Assembly (NCBI GenBank): GCA_021324775.1
Contig: JAJPIM010000011.1
Span: 1-64,000 of the forward strand
Direction of reading: 5' to 3'
Length of the DNA stretch: 64,000 bases
Origin: Gemmatimonadota bacterium
Lineage (GTDB): Bacteria > Gemmatimonadota > Gemmatimonadetes > Gemmatimonadales > Gemmatimonadaceae
Below are positions 1 through 7,762 of this stretch, piece by piece. The notes under the pieces are model-generated. The model was given only the letters and a program-made list of their open reading frames with translations. It was not told the DNA's origin and did no database searches. Positions within the stretch are counted from its first letter, which is position 1, and each line of letters begins with the position of its first letter. A program made the translations under genes and the position numbers.

Positions 1-339
1 TACGGTGGCGGGATGTCATCCGCCAAGGCGGCGCTGGAAAGCGATACCCGCGTGCTGGCGTACGAAGCAGGAAGGAAATACGGGGCCCGCGTCAACTCGA
101 TCTCCGCGGGACCGCTCGCCTCACGCGCCGCGAGCGCGATCGGCATCATCGAGCAGATGGTGGCGTACTGCGCGACGAACACACCGCTGCCCGAACCGGT
201 GCAACCCGCGGACGTCGGCTACACCGCCGCCTTTCTGGCCAGCCCATTGGCCGCCGGCATCACCGGCGCCACGATCTACGTGGACAAGGGCTACCACGCG
301 ATGGGAATGGCGGTCCCCCAAACCGCAGCCGCCAACTAG
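1..339 (+). CDS. fabI: Enoyl-ACP reductase FabI, C-terminal part
   Basis: The window starts inside this gene, so only the last 112 codons are present. FabI is an SDR-fold cytoplasmic enzyme that uses NAD(P)H to reduce trans-2-enoyl-ACP in the last step of each fatty-acid elongation cycle. The first codon in the window is the Tyr of YGGGMSSAK. In plastid-type FabI this stretch carries the catalytic Tyr and, eight residues later, the catalytic Lys. It is followed by [19 protein letters not shown] and SRAASAIG, both typical of the plant/cyanobacterial-type enzyme. The tail has the usual SDR end with [20 protein letters not shown]. The N-terminal nucleotide-binding half lies before base 1. An ATG at 13 is in frame but is internal, not the start. 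Confidence 0.93.
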   Translation, partial: YGGGMSSAKAALESDTRVLAYEAGRKYGARVNSISAGPLASRAASAIGIIEQMVAYCATNTPLPEPVQPADVGYTAAFLASPLAAGITGATIYVDKGYHAMGMAVPQTAAAN

Positions 340-349
340 CCGCCCTGCC

Positions 350-541
350 CTATTGCGTCTGCGTCGTCACGCCGTCGAGGTTCGTCGGATCCGTCGGCGG
401 CTTGAACGTCGCCTTGTGAATCGAGTACGCGCTGAACACCAGCGCGGCTGCGAGAAGCACGATGAACGTCGCGCCACCCCAGCCCCTGGGCCCGGGAAAC
501 GGGATGTAGCGGTCTTCAGGCGGCGGCGGTGTGGTCGTCAT
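350..541 (-). CDS. Small single-pass membrane protein, unknown
   Basis: A 63-residue protein I do not recognise. It has a short Pro-rich N-terminus (MTTTPPPPEDRYIPFPG), one predicted membrane helix around residues 24-41 (TFIVLLAAALVFSAYSIH) and a short polar C-terminus. It is convergent with fabI, with only about 10 bases between the stop codons, and lies downstream of the M1 peptidase on the same strand with a gap of about 35 bases, so it could be co-transcribed with it. Its compact coding fit between two real genes supports it being genuine, but no function can be assigned. Confidence 0.6.
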   Translation of the reverse strand: MTTTPPPPEDRYIPFPGPRGWGGATFIVLLAAALVFSAYSIHKATFKPPTDPTNLDGVTTQTQ

Positions 542-577
542 GTGTCGGGTCGTGTAAAGGGTCTCGGCCGCGCCAAG

Positions 578-2695
578 TTATCGCGGCGCTATAGCTGATG
601 CCAGCCCGCCGGTCGTCGCCGCACCGGGTGGGATAGGCGGCGGCGCATCGCCCCAGACGTCGTTGTCGGGACGGAGATCGGGGATCGCTGTCCGGTCGGG
701 CCAGAGCCGCGCCCCGACGACCTGTGCCGGCACTACGATCCGGACGTCGGTCGCCGCGCCACGCGCCCAAATGTCCGCCGGGAACCGCGCATCCTGTGTC
801 GTGCCGTTCGCCAGTTTGAGGCGCAGCTCGACGGGAAAGATCAGCGACGTGTGCCGCCGGAGGTAGACGGCCGCGGTCATCCCCGCCGCACTGTCGCCAC
901 TCGCGGCCCTTCGGGTGGCGACGCTGTCGATCCCGATGTCGAGCACGTCGGTCGAGTAGAAGAACTCCCGCCAGAACCACGAGAGATCCTGTCCGGAGAC
1001 GTTCTCCACCGTGCGGAAGAAATCTCCCGGCGTCGGATGCTTGTACGACCACCGGTGCACGTACTCGCGCATCGCCCGGTCCATCGCGTCCGGACCGATC
1101 ACGTGGTCGCGAAGCGCGAGCAGCACGGCCGCCGGCTTCTCGTATGCGTCGTTCCCCATCGCGTCGGCGCTCATGTGATCCGGAGCGGTCATGATCGGCT
1201 GGTCGATCCCCGCCATGAGCGTCTGCACCCAGGAGCCGAGGAAGCTCACCCAACTGTCCATGCCCGGCGGCCATGATTTGAGCTCGGCCCCGTACCGCCG
1301 CTCCTGCGAGAACGAGTTGATGTACGTGTTGATGCCCTCGTCCATCCACCCGTACCGGCGTTCATTGGAACCGACGACCATCGGGAACCACTCGTGGCCG
1401 TGCTCATGGTCGTTCACCCGGAACACATCACCCGGCGAATCGTTGTCGGTGTAGCCGTCCATCACGAACATCGGATACTCCATGCCGGACACGGTCCCGG
1501 CGACCGACGTCGCCTGCGGATACGCGTACGGCGTCAGCAGCTCCGAGTACGTGCGGATCGTCCACTGCGTGTTCTCGGCCGCCTGCTCCCACTCCGGACC
1601 CGCCTTCGGCCACTGGTAGTACGCCTGGCACAGCACACCACGAACGCTCGTCGCGTCCCACCGGAAATCCGGAGCCGCCGCCCACGCGACGTCGCGGACG
1701 TTCTTCGCACGGAAGTGCCACGTCTTGTTCCCCGGCGTCGCGGTACGGCGCCCTGCCGCCGCCTCGGCCGCCGTGCGGATCGGGACCACTTCGGGCGAGA
1801 CGATCGCCTTGGCCAGCCGCTGGCGAGTCTGGTCACTCAACACGTCGCCTGGATTCTGCAGCACGCCACTGCCCGCCACGATGTATCCCGCCGGGACGGT
1901 CACGGCGTAGTCGATGTCGCCGTATTCGAGATAGAACTCGCCCTGCCCGAGATACGGATCGGTGTTCCACCCGCGCACATCGTCGTACACCGCCATGCGC
2001 GGATACCACTGCGCGATCTCGTACAGCGTGCCGTCACGCCCCATACGATCGGCACCTTTGTCCGGGATGCGGAACTGGTACCGCATGACGATCGTGGTCG
2101 TGCCACCGTTGGGTGCGATCGGCTCCGCCAGATCGAGCCGCATCATCGTGTCGTCCACTTTGGGCGTGACGGGCGCTCCACCGACGGTCACGTCGCTCAG
2201 CGTGTATCCGCCGGCGAATCCGCCGGAGCTGTTGCGCGCATCCGGCGGATAGAGCATGTCGCCCTTGCTCCCGGGCCGGAACAGATTCTGGTCGGCCTGC
2301 ATCCACACGAATCGCAGTGTGTCGGGCGAGTTGTTCGTGTAGCGCACCGTGACGGTACCCGTGATGCTGCGCGCCGTCGTGTCGAGCGCCGCTACGATCG
2401 TGTAGTCCGCGCGCTGCTGCCAGTAATCGGGCCCCGGTGCGCCGGTCGCGTCGCGATAACTGTTCGGGCCGGGCCAGTCGATACGGTTAGTCGTGTAGAA
2501 AGGACTCGCGGTCGCATCCACCGGCGGCGCCAGCGTGGCCGGCTTGCCCGGCGCACCACCGCCCGCACTCGTGTCCTCCGGCATCTCCCGGGGCGACAGC
2601 TTCGTGGGTTGAGGGCGCGTGCAGGACGCGCCCGCAGCAACGACGATCGCGAACACCGGGACGCCAACGACCCGGCGGAATGAAAGACGAGACAT
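578..2695 (-). CDS. M1-family metallopeptidase, lipoprotein
   Basis: A 705-residue zinc peptidase of the M1 (gluzincin) family, probably a periplasmic or membrane-anchored aminopeptidase. The start ATG at 2695 is chosen because it gives a lipoprotein signal with lipobox Cys at residue 25 (VVAAGASC); the frame stays open further upstream, but that stretch overlaps the end of the SET gene. The zinc site is HEHGH at residues 430-434 with the third ligand Glu at 453 (HEXXH-x18-E). The GxMEN exopeptidase motif of classical M1 enzymes is replaced by SGMEYPMF, so the N-terminal-amine recognition site differs. The N-terminal half is the usual M1 beta-saddle domain. Substrate is unknown. It lies 68 bases downstream of the SET-domain gene on the same strand. 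Confidence 0.85.
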   Translation of the reverse strand: MSRLSFRRVVGVPVFAIVVAAGASCTRPQPTKLSPREMPEDTSAGGGAPGKPATLAPPVDATASPFYTTNRIDWPGPNSYRDATGAPGPDYWQQRADYTIVAALDTTARSITGTVTVRYTNNSPDTLRFVWMQADQNLFRPGSKGDMLYPPDARNSSGGFAGGYTLSDVTVGGAPVTPKVDDTMMRLDLAEPIAPNGGTTTIVMRYQFRIPDKGADRMGRDGTLYEIAQWYPRMAVYDDVRGWNTDPYLGQGEFYLEYGDIDYAVTVPAGYIVAGSGVLQNPGDVLSDQTRQRLAKAIVSPEVVPIRTAAEAAAGRRTATPGNKTWHFRAKNVRDVAWAAAPDFRWDATSVRGVLCQAYYQWPKAGPEWEQAAENTQWTIRTYSELLTPYAYPQATSVAGTVSGMEYPMFVMDGYTDNDSPGDVFRVNDHEHGHEWFPMVVGSNERRYGWMDEGINTYINSFSQERRYGAELKSWPPGMDSWVSFLGSWVQTLMAGIDQPIMTAPDHMSADAMGNDAYEKPAAVLLALRDHVIGPDAMDRAMREYVHRWSYKHPTPGDFFRTVENVSGQDLSWFWREFFYSTDVLDIGIDSVATRRAASGDSAAGMTAAVYLRRHTSLIFPVELRLKLANGTTQDARFPADIWARGAATDVRIVVPAQVVGARLWPDRTAIPDLRPDNDVWGDAPPPIPPGAATTGGLASAIAPR

Positions 2696-2763
2696 GGCTC
2701 CAGGAGCGAGAGACAGAACGGCCGGCGCGTGAGCCGCGCCGGGCCGATCGCGGTGGCCGCCGT

Positions 2764-3414
2764 TCACCTGGCGCCGCCACGCCTGCGAGATGCCGGACGT
2801 GTTGTTTGATGCTTTGTCCGGCCTTTGGTTTGCCGTTTGGATTGCCGTTTGGTTCGCCGTTTCGTTTGCAGCTTGGTCTTCCGCGGCCCGGGACGTCGTC
2901 CGCCGCGCGCGTTTGACCGCTTTCGCTTCTTCGGCATGAGGATCGTGCCGCGGCACTTCGGCGCGCCGCACCAGCACGGATACTGGGACTCGGCATCAGG
3001 CCCCGCATCCTTCTCCCGCTCGTACGAATAGTCGTAGAACAACTCTTCGCCTTCGAAGATCGGCTTCCGCGCATCGATGAACACCCGGCCCCGCTCGATC
3101 ACGGCGTCGCAGTTCGGCTGGCACGAGTGATTGATGAAGCGCGTGTCGTTGCCGCCCACCGCGGCGTCGATCACCGTCCGCGCGCTGACCGCGAACAGAA
3201 AGGTGTGATGACGCGCCATCGCGTCGTCGTCGTACCGGCGGTCCGCCTCGGTCTGCGAAATGCGCTCGCCGGTGTACTCCCCGACACGCTCCCCTCGCTT
3301 GATCCTCCTGGTGGCGAACCCCCCGCGGCCCTGGATCCGGGACCGGCGAATCTCGAACGCCGGGACGGCCGGCAGTGACTTCTTTGGCGCCATAAACACA
3401 GTTGTCGTTTGCAT
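2764..3414 (-). CDS. SET-domain protein lysine methyltransferase with basic tail
   Basis: A 216-residue protein with a complete SET domain, which transfers methyl from S-adenosylmethionine to protein lysine. Visible motifs are GRGGFATRRIKRGERVGEYTG at the start of the domain, then the core NHSCQPNC, the YDYSYE motif carrying the catalytic Tyr region, and a post-SET zinc cluster CWCGAPKC. After about residue 160 the protein becomes a Lys/Arg-rich tail of four-residue repeats of the form RQTK, RQSK, RRTK, RKTK, resembling histone H1-like tails. The substrate could be a DNA-associated protein or its own tail; this is inference. The start at 3414 or the ATG at 3393 both leave the SET domain whole; neither has a clear ribosome site. 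Divergent from lspA. Confidence 0.8.
   Translation of the reverse strand: MQTTTVFMAPKKSLPAVPAFEIRRSRIQGRGGFATRRIKRGERVGEYTGERISQTEADRRYDDDAMARHHTFLFAVSARTVIDAAVGGNDTRFINHSCQPNCDAVIERGRVFIDARKPIFEGEELFYDYSYEREKDAGPDAESQYPCWCGAPKCRGTILMPKKRKRSNARGGRRPGPRKTKLQTKRRTKRQSKRQTKGRTKHQTTRPASRRRGGAR
2812..2883 (-). repeat. 12-bp tandem repeat inside the SET gene tail
   Basis: About six imperfect copies of a 12-base unit (plus strand TTTGGTTTGCCG and variants) run head to tail in the 3' end of the SET-domain gene. Because the unit is four codons long the array stays in frame, and each copy encodes a basic tetrapeptide ending in Thr/Ser-Lys. The tail can therefore lengthen or shorten without a frameshift. 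Confidence 0.75.
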
Positions 3415-3463
3415 GCCACGCCGCACGGGCGCATCAGGTGAATAACTCGTTTGGACACCACAA

Positions 3464-3492
3464 TTTACGGAATCGGCACCCCGGTATATAAC
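3464..3492 (+). promoter_or_regulatory. Candidate sigma-70 promoter for lspA
   Basis: TTTACG at 3464-3469 and TATAAC at 3487-3492 are 17 bases apart and 20 bases upstream of the lspA ATG. This is a plausible housekeeping promoter with a very short leader. It lies in the divergent gap between the SET gene and lspA. Confidence 0.4.
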
Positions 3493-3512
3493 GTGCGACT
3501 GGGCAGCACCAC

Positions 3513-4085
3513 ATGCCACCCAGACCCGACGAACGCGGCCCCGGCCACCCCCGGTCCGCGCCCCTCAACCGCCGGGTCTCCCCGACGGCTGCGTTCGCCC
3601 TCTGCGCAACCACCGTCGCCGTCACGGACCTGGCCACGAAACAGATCGCCGCAGCCCGCCTCGGCCTTCACGGTGCCACTCGCCTCCCCGCCCTGGTCCC
3701 CGGGGTCCGCCTCGCCCTGGTCCTCAATAACCAGTCGGCCTTCGGCATCTCCCTCGGCCGCTATACGTGGCACATCAACCTGGCGCTGACGCTGGTGGCG
3801 CTCGTCCTCACCATCATGCTCTGCCGCGCCCTCGCGACACTCGATTCCTGGTCACCGGTCATGTTGGGACTCATTGCGGGCGCCGCGACCGGTAACCTCG
3901 CCAGCCTGATCACCTCGCCCCACGGTGTGCTCGATTTCATCGCGGTCACCACCGGACCATCCCACGAGCTGGTCTTCAACCTGGCCGACGTCGCCGCCTG
4001 CTGCGGCTTGGTACTCCTTCTCCGCACCGCCTGGACCGTCGTGCGCGAGATCTCGATCAACGGCCCTGGAACCGTCATCGGGTAG
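3513..4085 (+). CDS. lspA: Lipoprotein signal peptidase (LspA-like)
   Basis: A 190-residue polytopic inner-membrane protein of the signal peptidase II family, which cleaves prolipoproteins just before the lipidated Cys. Four hydrophobic segments are visible. Family motifs in order are DLATKQ, LVLNNQSAFGIS, ATGNLASLI, GVLDF and FNLAD. The two Asp residues that form the aspartyl catalytic pair in the family (in GVLDF and FNLAD) are present. The usual GNxxDR motif is altered: its Asp-Arg is replaced by Ala-Ser. It has an extended Arg/Pro-rich N-terminus of about 20 residues. The neighbourhood has several lipoproteins as potential substrates. The altered motif leaves some doubt whether it is the main cellular SPase II. 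Confidence 0.75.
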   Translation: MPPRPDERGPGHPRSAPLNRRVSPTAAFALCATTVAVTDLATKQIAAARLGLHGATRLPALVPGVRLALVLNNQSAFGISLGRYTWHINLALTLVALVLTIMLCRALATLDSWSPVMLGLIAGAATGNLASLITSPHGVLDFIAVTTGPSHELVFNLADVAACCGLVLLLRTAWTVVREISINGPGTVIG

Positions 4086-4105
4086 AAACGCGGCCAAGTA
4101 GTTCG

Positions 4106-4138
4106 TCTACTTTCTACTCTCTGTAGGTCTACTCTCTG
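4106..4138 (+). repeat. Pyrimidine-rich intergenic repeat (TCTACT family)
   Basis: Repeated blocks of TCTACTTTCTACTCTCT occupy the gap between lspA and the kinase gene. The same kind of tract recurs at 26780-26820, 41105-41145 and 41236-41267, always between genes. Function unknown. Confidence 0.6.
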
Positions 4139-4201
4139 GACTGGCCCCGCCACGGGCCAGTCCCGTGACCTACCCCCCGATCGTCACGTCCGAAGGGTGG
4201 C

Positions 4202-5797
4202 ATGTTCTGCGCCCAATGCGGCTCCGCCGTCGCGGACAGCTCCCGGTTCTGCGCCACCTGCGGGGCTCGGATGACCGATTCCCCGGGTCCCGATGGCACG
4301 ACGCCGCCGGAGCCCGGCGAAGCCCTCCTCGCCTCGGTCCGCAGGGCGCTCGCCGCCGACTACGACGTCGAACGCGAGGTCGGGCGAGGCGGCATGGCCG
4401 TGGTCTTCAAGGGCCGCGAAAAGGAGCTGGAGCGCACGGTCGCCCTCAAGGTCCTCCCACCCGATCTCGCCCCCGTCGCATCGATCGCCGACCGCTTCAA
4501 GCGCGAAGCACGGCTCGCCGCCTCGCTCGACCACCCCAACATCATCCCGGTCTACCGCGTCGGTCACACCGGCGGCGTCCTGTACATGGCCATGAAGTAC
4601 ATCGATGGCCGCGCACTCGATGGTCTCGTCGCCGCGCAGGGCCCGCTCCCGTTGCCGGTCGTGCTCACCGTGCTGCGCGCGACGGCACGCGCGATGGCGT
4701 ACGCTCACGAGCATGGCATCGTCCATCGCGACATCAAAGGCGCCAACATCCTGATCGACCGTAATGGCCGCGTCGTTGTGTCCGACTTCGGCATCGCGCG
4801 GGCGATGGAGTCGGCCGCGCTGACCGCGACAGGTCTCATGATCGGAACGCCGCACTACATGAGCCCCGAGCAATGCGCGGGCAAACCAGCCGGCGTCCAG
4901 GCCGATCAATACTCCCTCGGCATCGTCGCCTACCAGTTGCTCACCGGCACCGTACCGTTCGACGGAGACTCACTGCCCGAGATTCTCCAGCAGCACTGCT
5001 TCACGCCGCCACCCGATCCAAGCCTCGTGCGGCCGGACTCGCCGGCGATCCTCACTGCCATCGTCCACCGGCTACTGTCCAAGGAACCCGAGCAGCGATT
5101 CAGCTCCACGAACGAGCTCGTGTCGGCTCTGGACAACATCCCGTTCACGGAGAGCGAGCGCGCAGCCGGCGAGTCAGCTCTCAAGGCGCTCGTGCGCGCG
5201 CGATCATCGGTGCCGCCGGTGCACCCGTACCCGGCGGAATCGGGCATCGCCGCGCACGTCACCGGGCCGCCGCTGTCCAATGGGACGAATGGCGCCGCGC
5301 ATCGCCTCTCTCCCGTCGCGCCACTGAGTTTGCCGTCCGCACACCCCCCGCGCCCCGTCGCAACTCGCCCCATCAGCGTCGATCCGGCCATCACGGCAGT
5401 GCCAACGGGCGCCTCCACGCTTCCGCGGCACACGGCATCGCGCCCTGGCGTCCGGTCGCCACCGCCGCGACCCGTGCGCTGGCCGGCAATCGCCGCGATC
5501 TGCCTCGCGGCATGTCTGGTCGCCGGCTTCGCCGTCGCGAAACGCCGCAACACGGGAATGGTCGCGGTGACTCCTTGGCGACACCCCGAAGCGGCCACGT
5601 TACGCCGCTATGGCCACCGCGCATACCAGACCGGCGACTACGAGATGGCCCGCCGCTTCTACGTGCGCGCCGTCCGCCTCGACCCCGAAGCCCACGACCC
5701 GCAAGCCCAAAAGGAACTCGGCTGCGCGCTGCTCAAACTCGGCGCCGACTCCACACAGATCGGAGACCCAGCCCGCAAAGACCCTTGCAATCCATAG
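4202..5797 (+). CDS. Membrane Ser/Thr protein kinase with N-terminal zinc ribbon
   Basis: A 531-residue Hanks-type kinase. Residues 1-20 form a zinc-ribbon (Cys 3, 6, 17, 20). The kinase domain runs from about 55 to 310: glycine loop GRGGMAVV at 61-68, Lys83 in ALKVL, catalytic loop HRDIKGAN at 175-182 with Asp177, DFG Asp195, and activation-loop end GTPHYMSPEQ. A long Pro/Ala-rich linker follows, then one membrane helix at about 427-446 (WPAIAAICLAACLVAGFAVA), and an extracytoplasmic end that looks like one TPR-type helix pair (YGHRAYQTGDYEMARRFYVRA). So the kinase is cytoplasmic with a small external sensor-like segment. Convergent with the histidine kinase; substrates unknown. Confidence 0.93.
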   Translation: MFCAQCGSAVADSSRFCATCGARMTDSPGPDGTTPPEPGEALLASVRRALAADYDVEREVGRGGMAVVFKGREKELERTVALKVLPPDLAPVASIADRFKREARLAASLDHPNIIPVYRVGHTGGVLYMAMKYIDGRALDGLVAAQGPLPLPVVLTVLRATARAMAYAHEHGIVHRDIKGANILIDRNGRVVVSDFGIARAMESAALTATGLMIGTPHYMSPEQCAGKPAGVQADQYSLGIVAYQLLTGTVPFDGDSLPEILQQHCFTPPPDPSLVRPDSPAILTAIVHRLLSKEPEQRFSSTNELVSALDNIPFTESERAAGESALKALVRARSSVPPVHPYPAESGIAAHVTGPPLSNGTNGAAHRLSPVAPLSLPSAHPPRPVATRPISVDPAITAVPTGASTLPRHTASRPGVRSPPPRPVRWPAIAAICLAACLVAGFAVAKRRNTGMVAVTPWRHPEAATLRRYGHRAYQTGDYEMARRFYVRAVRLDPEAHDPQAQKELGCALLKLGADSTQIGDPARKDPCNP

Positions 5798-5842
5798 GCT
5801 CTAGGAATCGGTAGCGAGGCCCTCAGCAGTCGTCGGGAAGCC

Positions 5843-7633
5843 CTAGGAGTCGGTAGCCACCGCGGCCTTCGAGGATTCGCGCAGCAGAGGCCCTTCGAGA
5901 ACCGCAGGTCGCCCTGTTTGGGCAACCGCCCCCGCGCCGGCCGCCGCGCTGGGGCGAGTGGATGCTATACCCGCCGCCGCACGCACATTGACCGGCGTAC
6001 TAGTAGCCGGACTCCCCGTGACAGGCCCAGCGGGGAGCACGACGGTGAACGCGCTCCCGCGTCCCGGCTCACTCGCCACGACCACGTCGCCACCGAGCAG
6101 CCGCGCGAGCCGCCGTGACACGCTGAGCCCCAACCCCGTCCCGCCCGCCCGGCGCGTGGCTTTCTGCTCCACTTGCCAGAATGGATCGAAGATCCGGTCG
6201 AGATGATCGGGTTCGATGCCGATGCCCGTGTCGGTGATCGTCAGTTCGAGCTTGTCGCCCGCGCGCTGGGCACGCAGCGTGACCGCGCCATCCGGGTCGG
6301 TGAATTTCACGGCGTTGGAAAGCAGGTTGACGAGAACCTGCCGGACTTTCCGCGGGTCGGTTCGGATGTCGAGCGGCGCATCGAGCCGGATCACAGAGAA
6401 CCGCACGTGCTTGTCGGCCGCCAGCGGCTCGATCAGCGCCGCCGCATCGTCCACCAGCGCGTTGACGGACGAGATCTCGTACTGGACTTCCTCTTTGCCG
6501 GCTTCGGCACGGGAATAGGTCAGGATCTCGTCGATCAGCTCCAGCAGATGCCGCGCGCTGACTTTGATGCGGCCGAGTTGGTGCCGCTGCAGCTCGGTCA
6601 CCGGGCCGGTGATGCCGTCGGCCAGCAGCTCCTGATAGCCAATGATCGCGCTCAGAGGCGTTCGCAACTCGTGCGACATGACGGCGAGAAAATCACCCTT
6701 CGTCCGATTGGCGGTCTCCGCCTCGCGACGCGCCTCCTGCTCACGCTCGAGAAACTGCGCCCGTTGCACGTCGGCCGCGTGCACGACCCGCGCGCTGCGC
6801 ACGACGATCCACACCAGCGCCACGCTGCTCGCGACCACGAACAGTGATGGCCCGTTCGCATGACCCCAGACCTCGGCCCGCTGCCCCACGCCCCACAGCC
6901 AGCCGAGAACGATCGGGACGACAACCGCCGCCGGCAGCAGCCGGCGCGCGAGCACGCCGCCCGCCGCCTCATCGACGAGAATCGCCGCGAGTCCCCGGTC
7001 CCGGCGCGCGAACAGCACGCCCAGGCTGAGCGCGGCGAAGCACAGGGCGGTGAGAAGCGCCATGCCGGATTCCGGCGCGAACGTGTACAGTTGCGCCGCA
7101 CCCGTGACGTAGCCGACGATCGCCGCAAACGCGACCAGCAGCGCGCCCGTGGCCGCCCACAGCGCGGGCCGCCGTGCGTCCCGATCGAGGTCGAGGAGGG
7201 TGAGAGCGATCCCGAGTAACAGGAACGCCACCGCCGCGTTGGGCGCGAGGCGCCAGGTCGTCGACCACCCGGCCCGCAGCACGGTGTCGTGAAACACCCG
7301 TAGGTCGATCCCGAGGTCGCGCCCGAGCATCGACTCGACAAAGAACAGGGTGCCGGCCAAGGTGATCACGACGCCGAGAAACCGCGAGATGACGAGGGAC
7401 CAGCGCCCGGCGCGCGGGCTGCGCCCGAACCACAACGCGACCGCCGCGATCAGAAATCCGATCGCCGTGTTCGGCAGCATCACGTACGGCCCACTCGGCG
7501 CAGGCAGCCACTGGCGGTCGCCGCGCGACCAACTGACGAGAATGATCGTCGCGATTCCCGCCACGAACGCCGAGGTCAATTCTGGAAGCCGCTCGAATAG
7601 CTCGATTGCCCGGCTGCGGGATGGACTGCTCAT
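5843..7633 (-). CDS. Sensor histidine kinase with polytopic N-terminus
   Basis: A 596-residue two-component sensor kinase. The first 260 or so residues are very hydrophobic with about eight membrane helices and no recognisable periplasmic domain, so it probably senses something in or at the membrane. A HisKA dimerisation domain follows with MSHELRTPL, phospho-acceptor His321, then the ATPase domain with NLLSNAVKF, DTGIGI and GTGLGL. No receiver domain and no adjacent response regulator gene are present, so its partner is elsewhere. The last 60 residues are a low-complexity Ala/Thr/Pro tail encoded partly by a dispersed repeat (5899-5926) that also occurs at 24411. Confidence 0.92.
   Translation of the reverse strand: MSSPSRSRAIELFERLPELTSAFVAGIATIILVSWSRGDRQWLPAPSGPYVMLPNTAIGFLIAAVALWFGRSPRAGRWSLVISRFLGVVITLAGTLFFVESMLGRDLGIDLRVFHDTVLRAGWSTTWRLAPNAAVAFLLLGIALTLLDLDRDARRPALWAATGALLVAFAAIVGYVTGAAQLYTFAPESGMALLTALCFAALSLGVLFARRDRGLAAILVDEAAGGVLARRLLPAAVVVPIVLGWLWGVGQRAEVWGHANGPSLFVVASSVALVWIVVRSARVVHAADVQRAQFLEREQEARREAETANRTKGDFLAVMSHELRTPLSAIIGYQELLADGITGPVTELQRHQLGRIKVSARHLLELIDEILTYSRAEAGKEEVQYEISSVNALVDDAAALIEPLAADKHVRFSVIRLDAPLDIRTDPRKVRQVLVNLLSNAVKFTDPDGAVTLRAQRAGDKLELTITDTGIGIEPDHLDRIFDPFWQVEQKATRRAGGTGLGLSVSRRLARLLGGDVVVASEPGRGSAFTVVLPAGPVTGSPATSTPVNVRAAAGIASTRPSAAAGAGAVAQTGRPAVLEGPLLRESSKAAVATDS
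5899..5926. repeat. Dispersed repeat inside the histidine-kinase tail
   Basis: A 28-base stretch beginning GAACCGCAGGTCGCCCTG is nearly identical to 24411-24437 between two flavoprotein genes. It holds a small hairpin (GCCCtgtttGGGC). Here it is part of the coding sequence for the C-terminal tail of the kinase. Confidence 0.65.
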
Positions 7634-7762
7634 GCCGGGAAGGTCGCTTTTCGCCCGTCAGAAATGCAAGGCGCCGGGAGCGGGGGCTCGTGTTTCCGGA
7701 TCAGCCTCCCCGTATGGCGCGCATGGGTCCGTTACGCGACGGGCCTGCCCCGTGCCAGGCGG

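Noticed and set aside
1394..2683. 429-codon frame antisense to the M1 peptidase
   Set aside because: No signal, no motifs, Arg/His-rich shadow of the peptidase gene.
2696..2977. 94 extra N-terminal codons for the M1 peptidase
   Set aside because: They overlap the SET gene end and precede a perfect lipoprotein signal at 2695.
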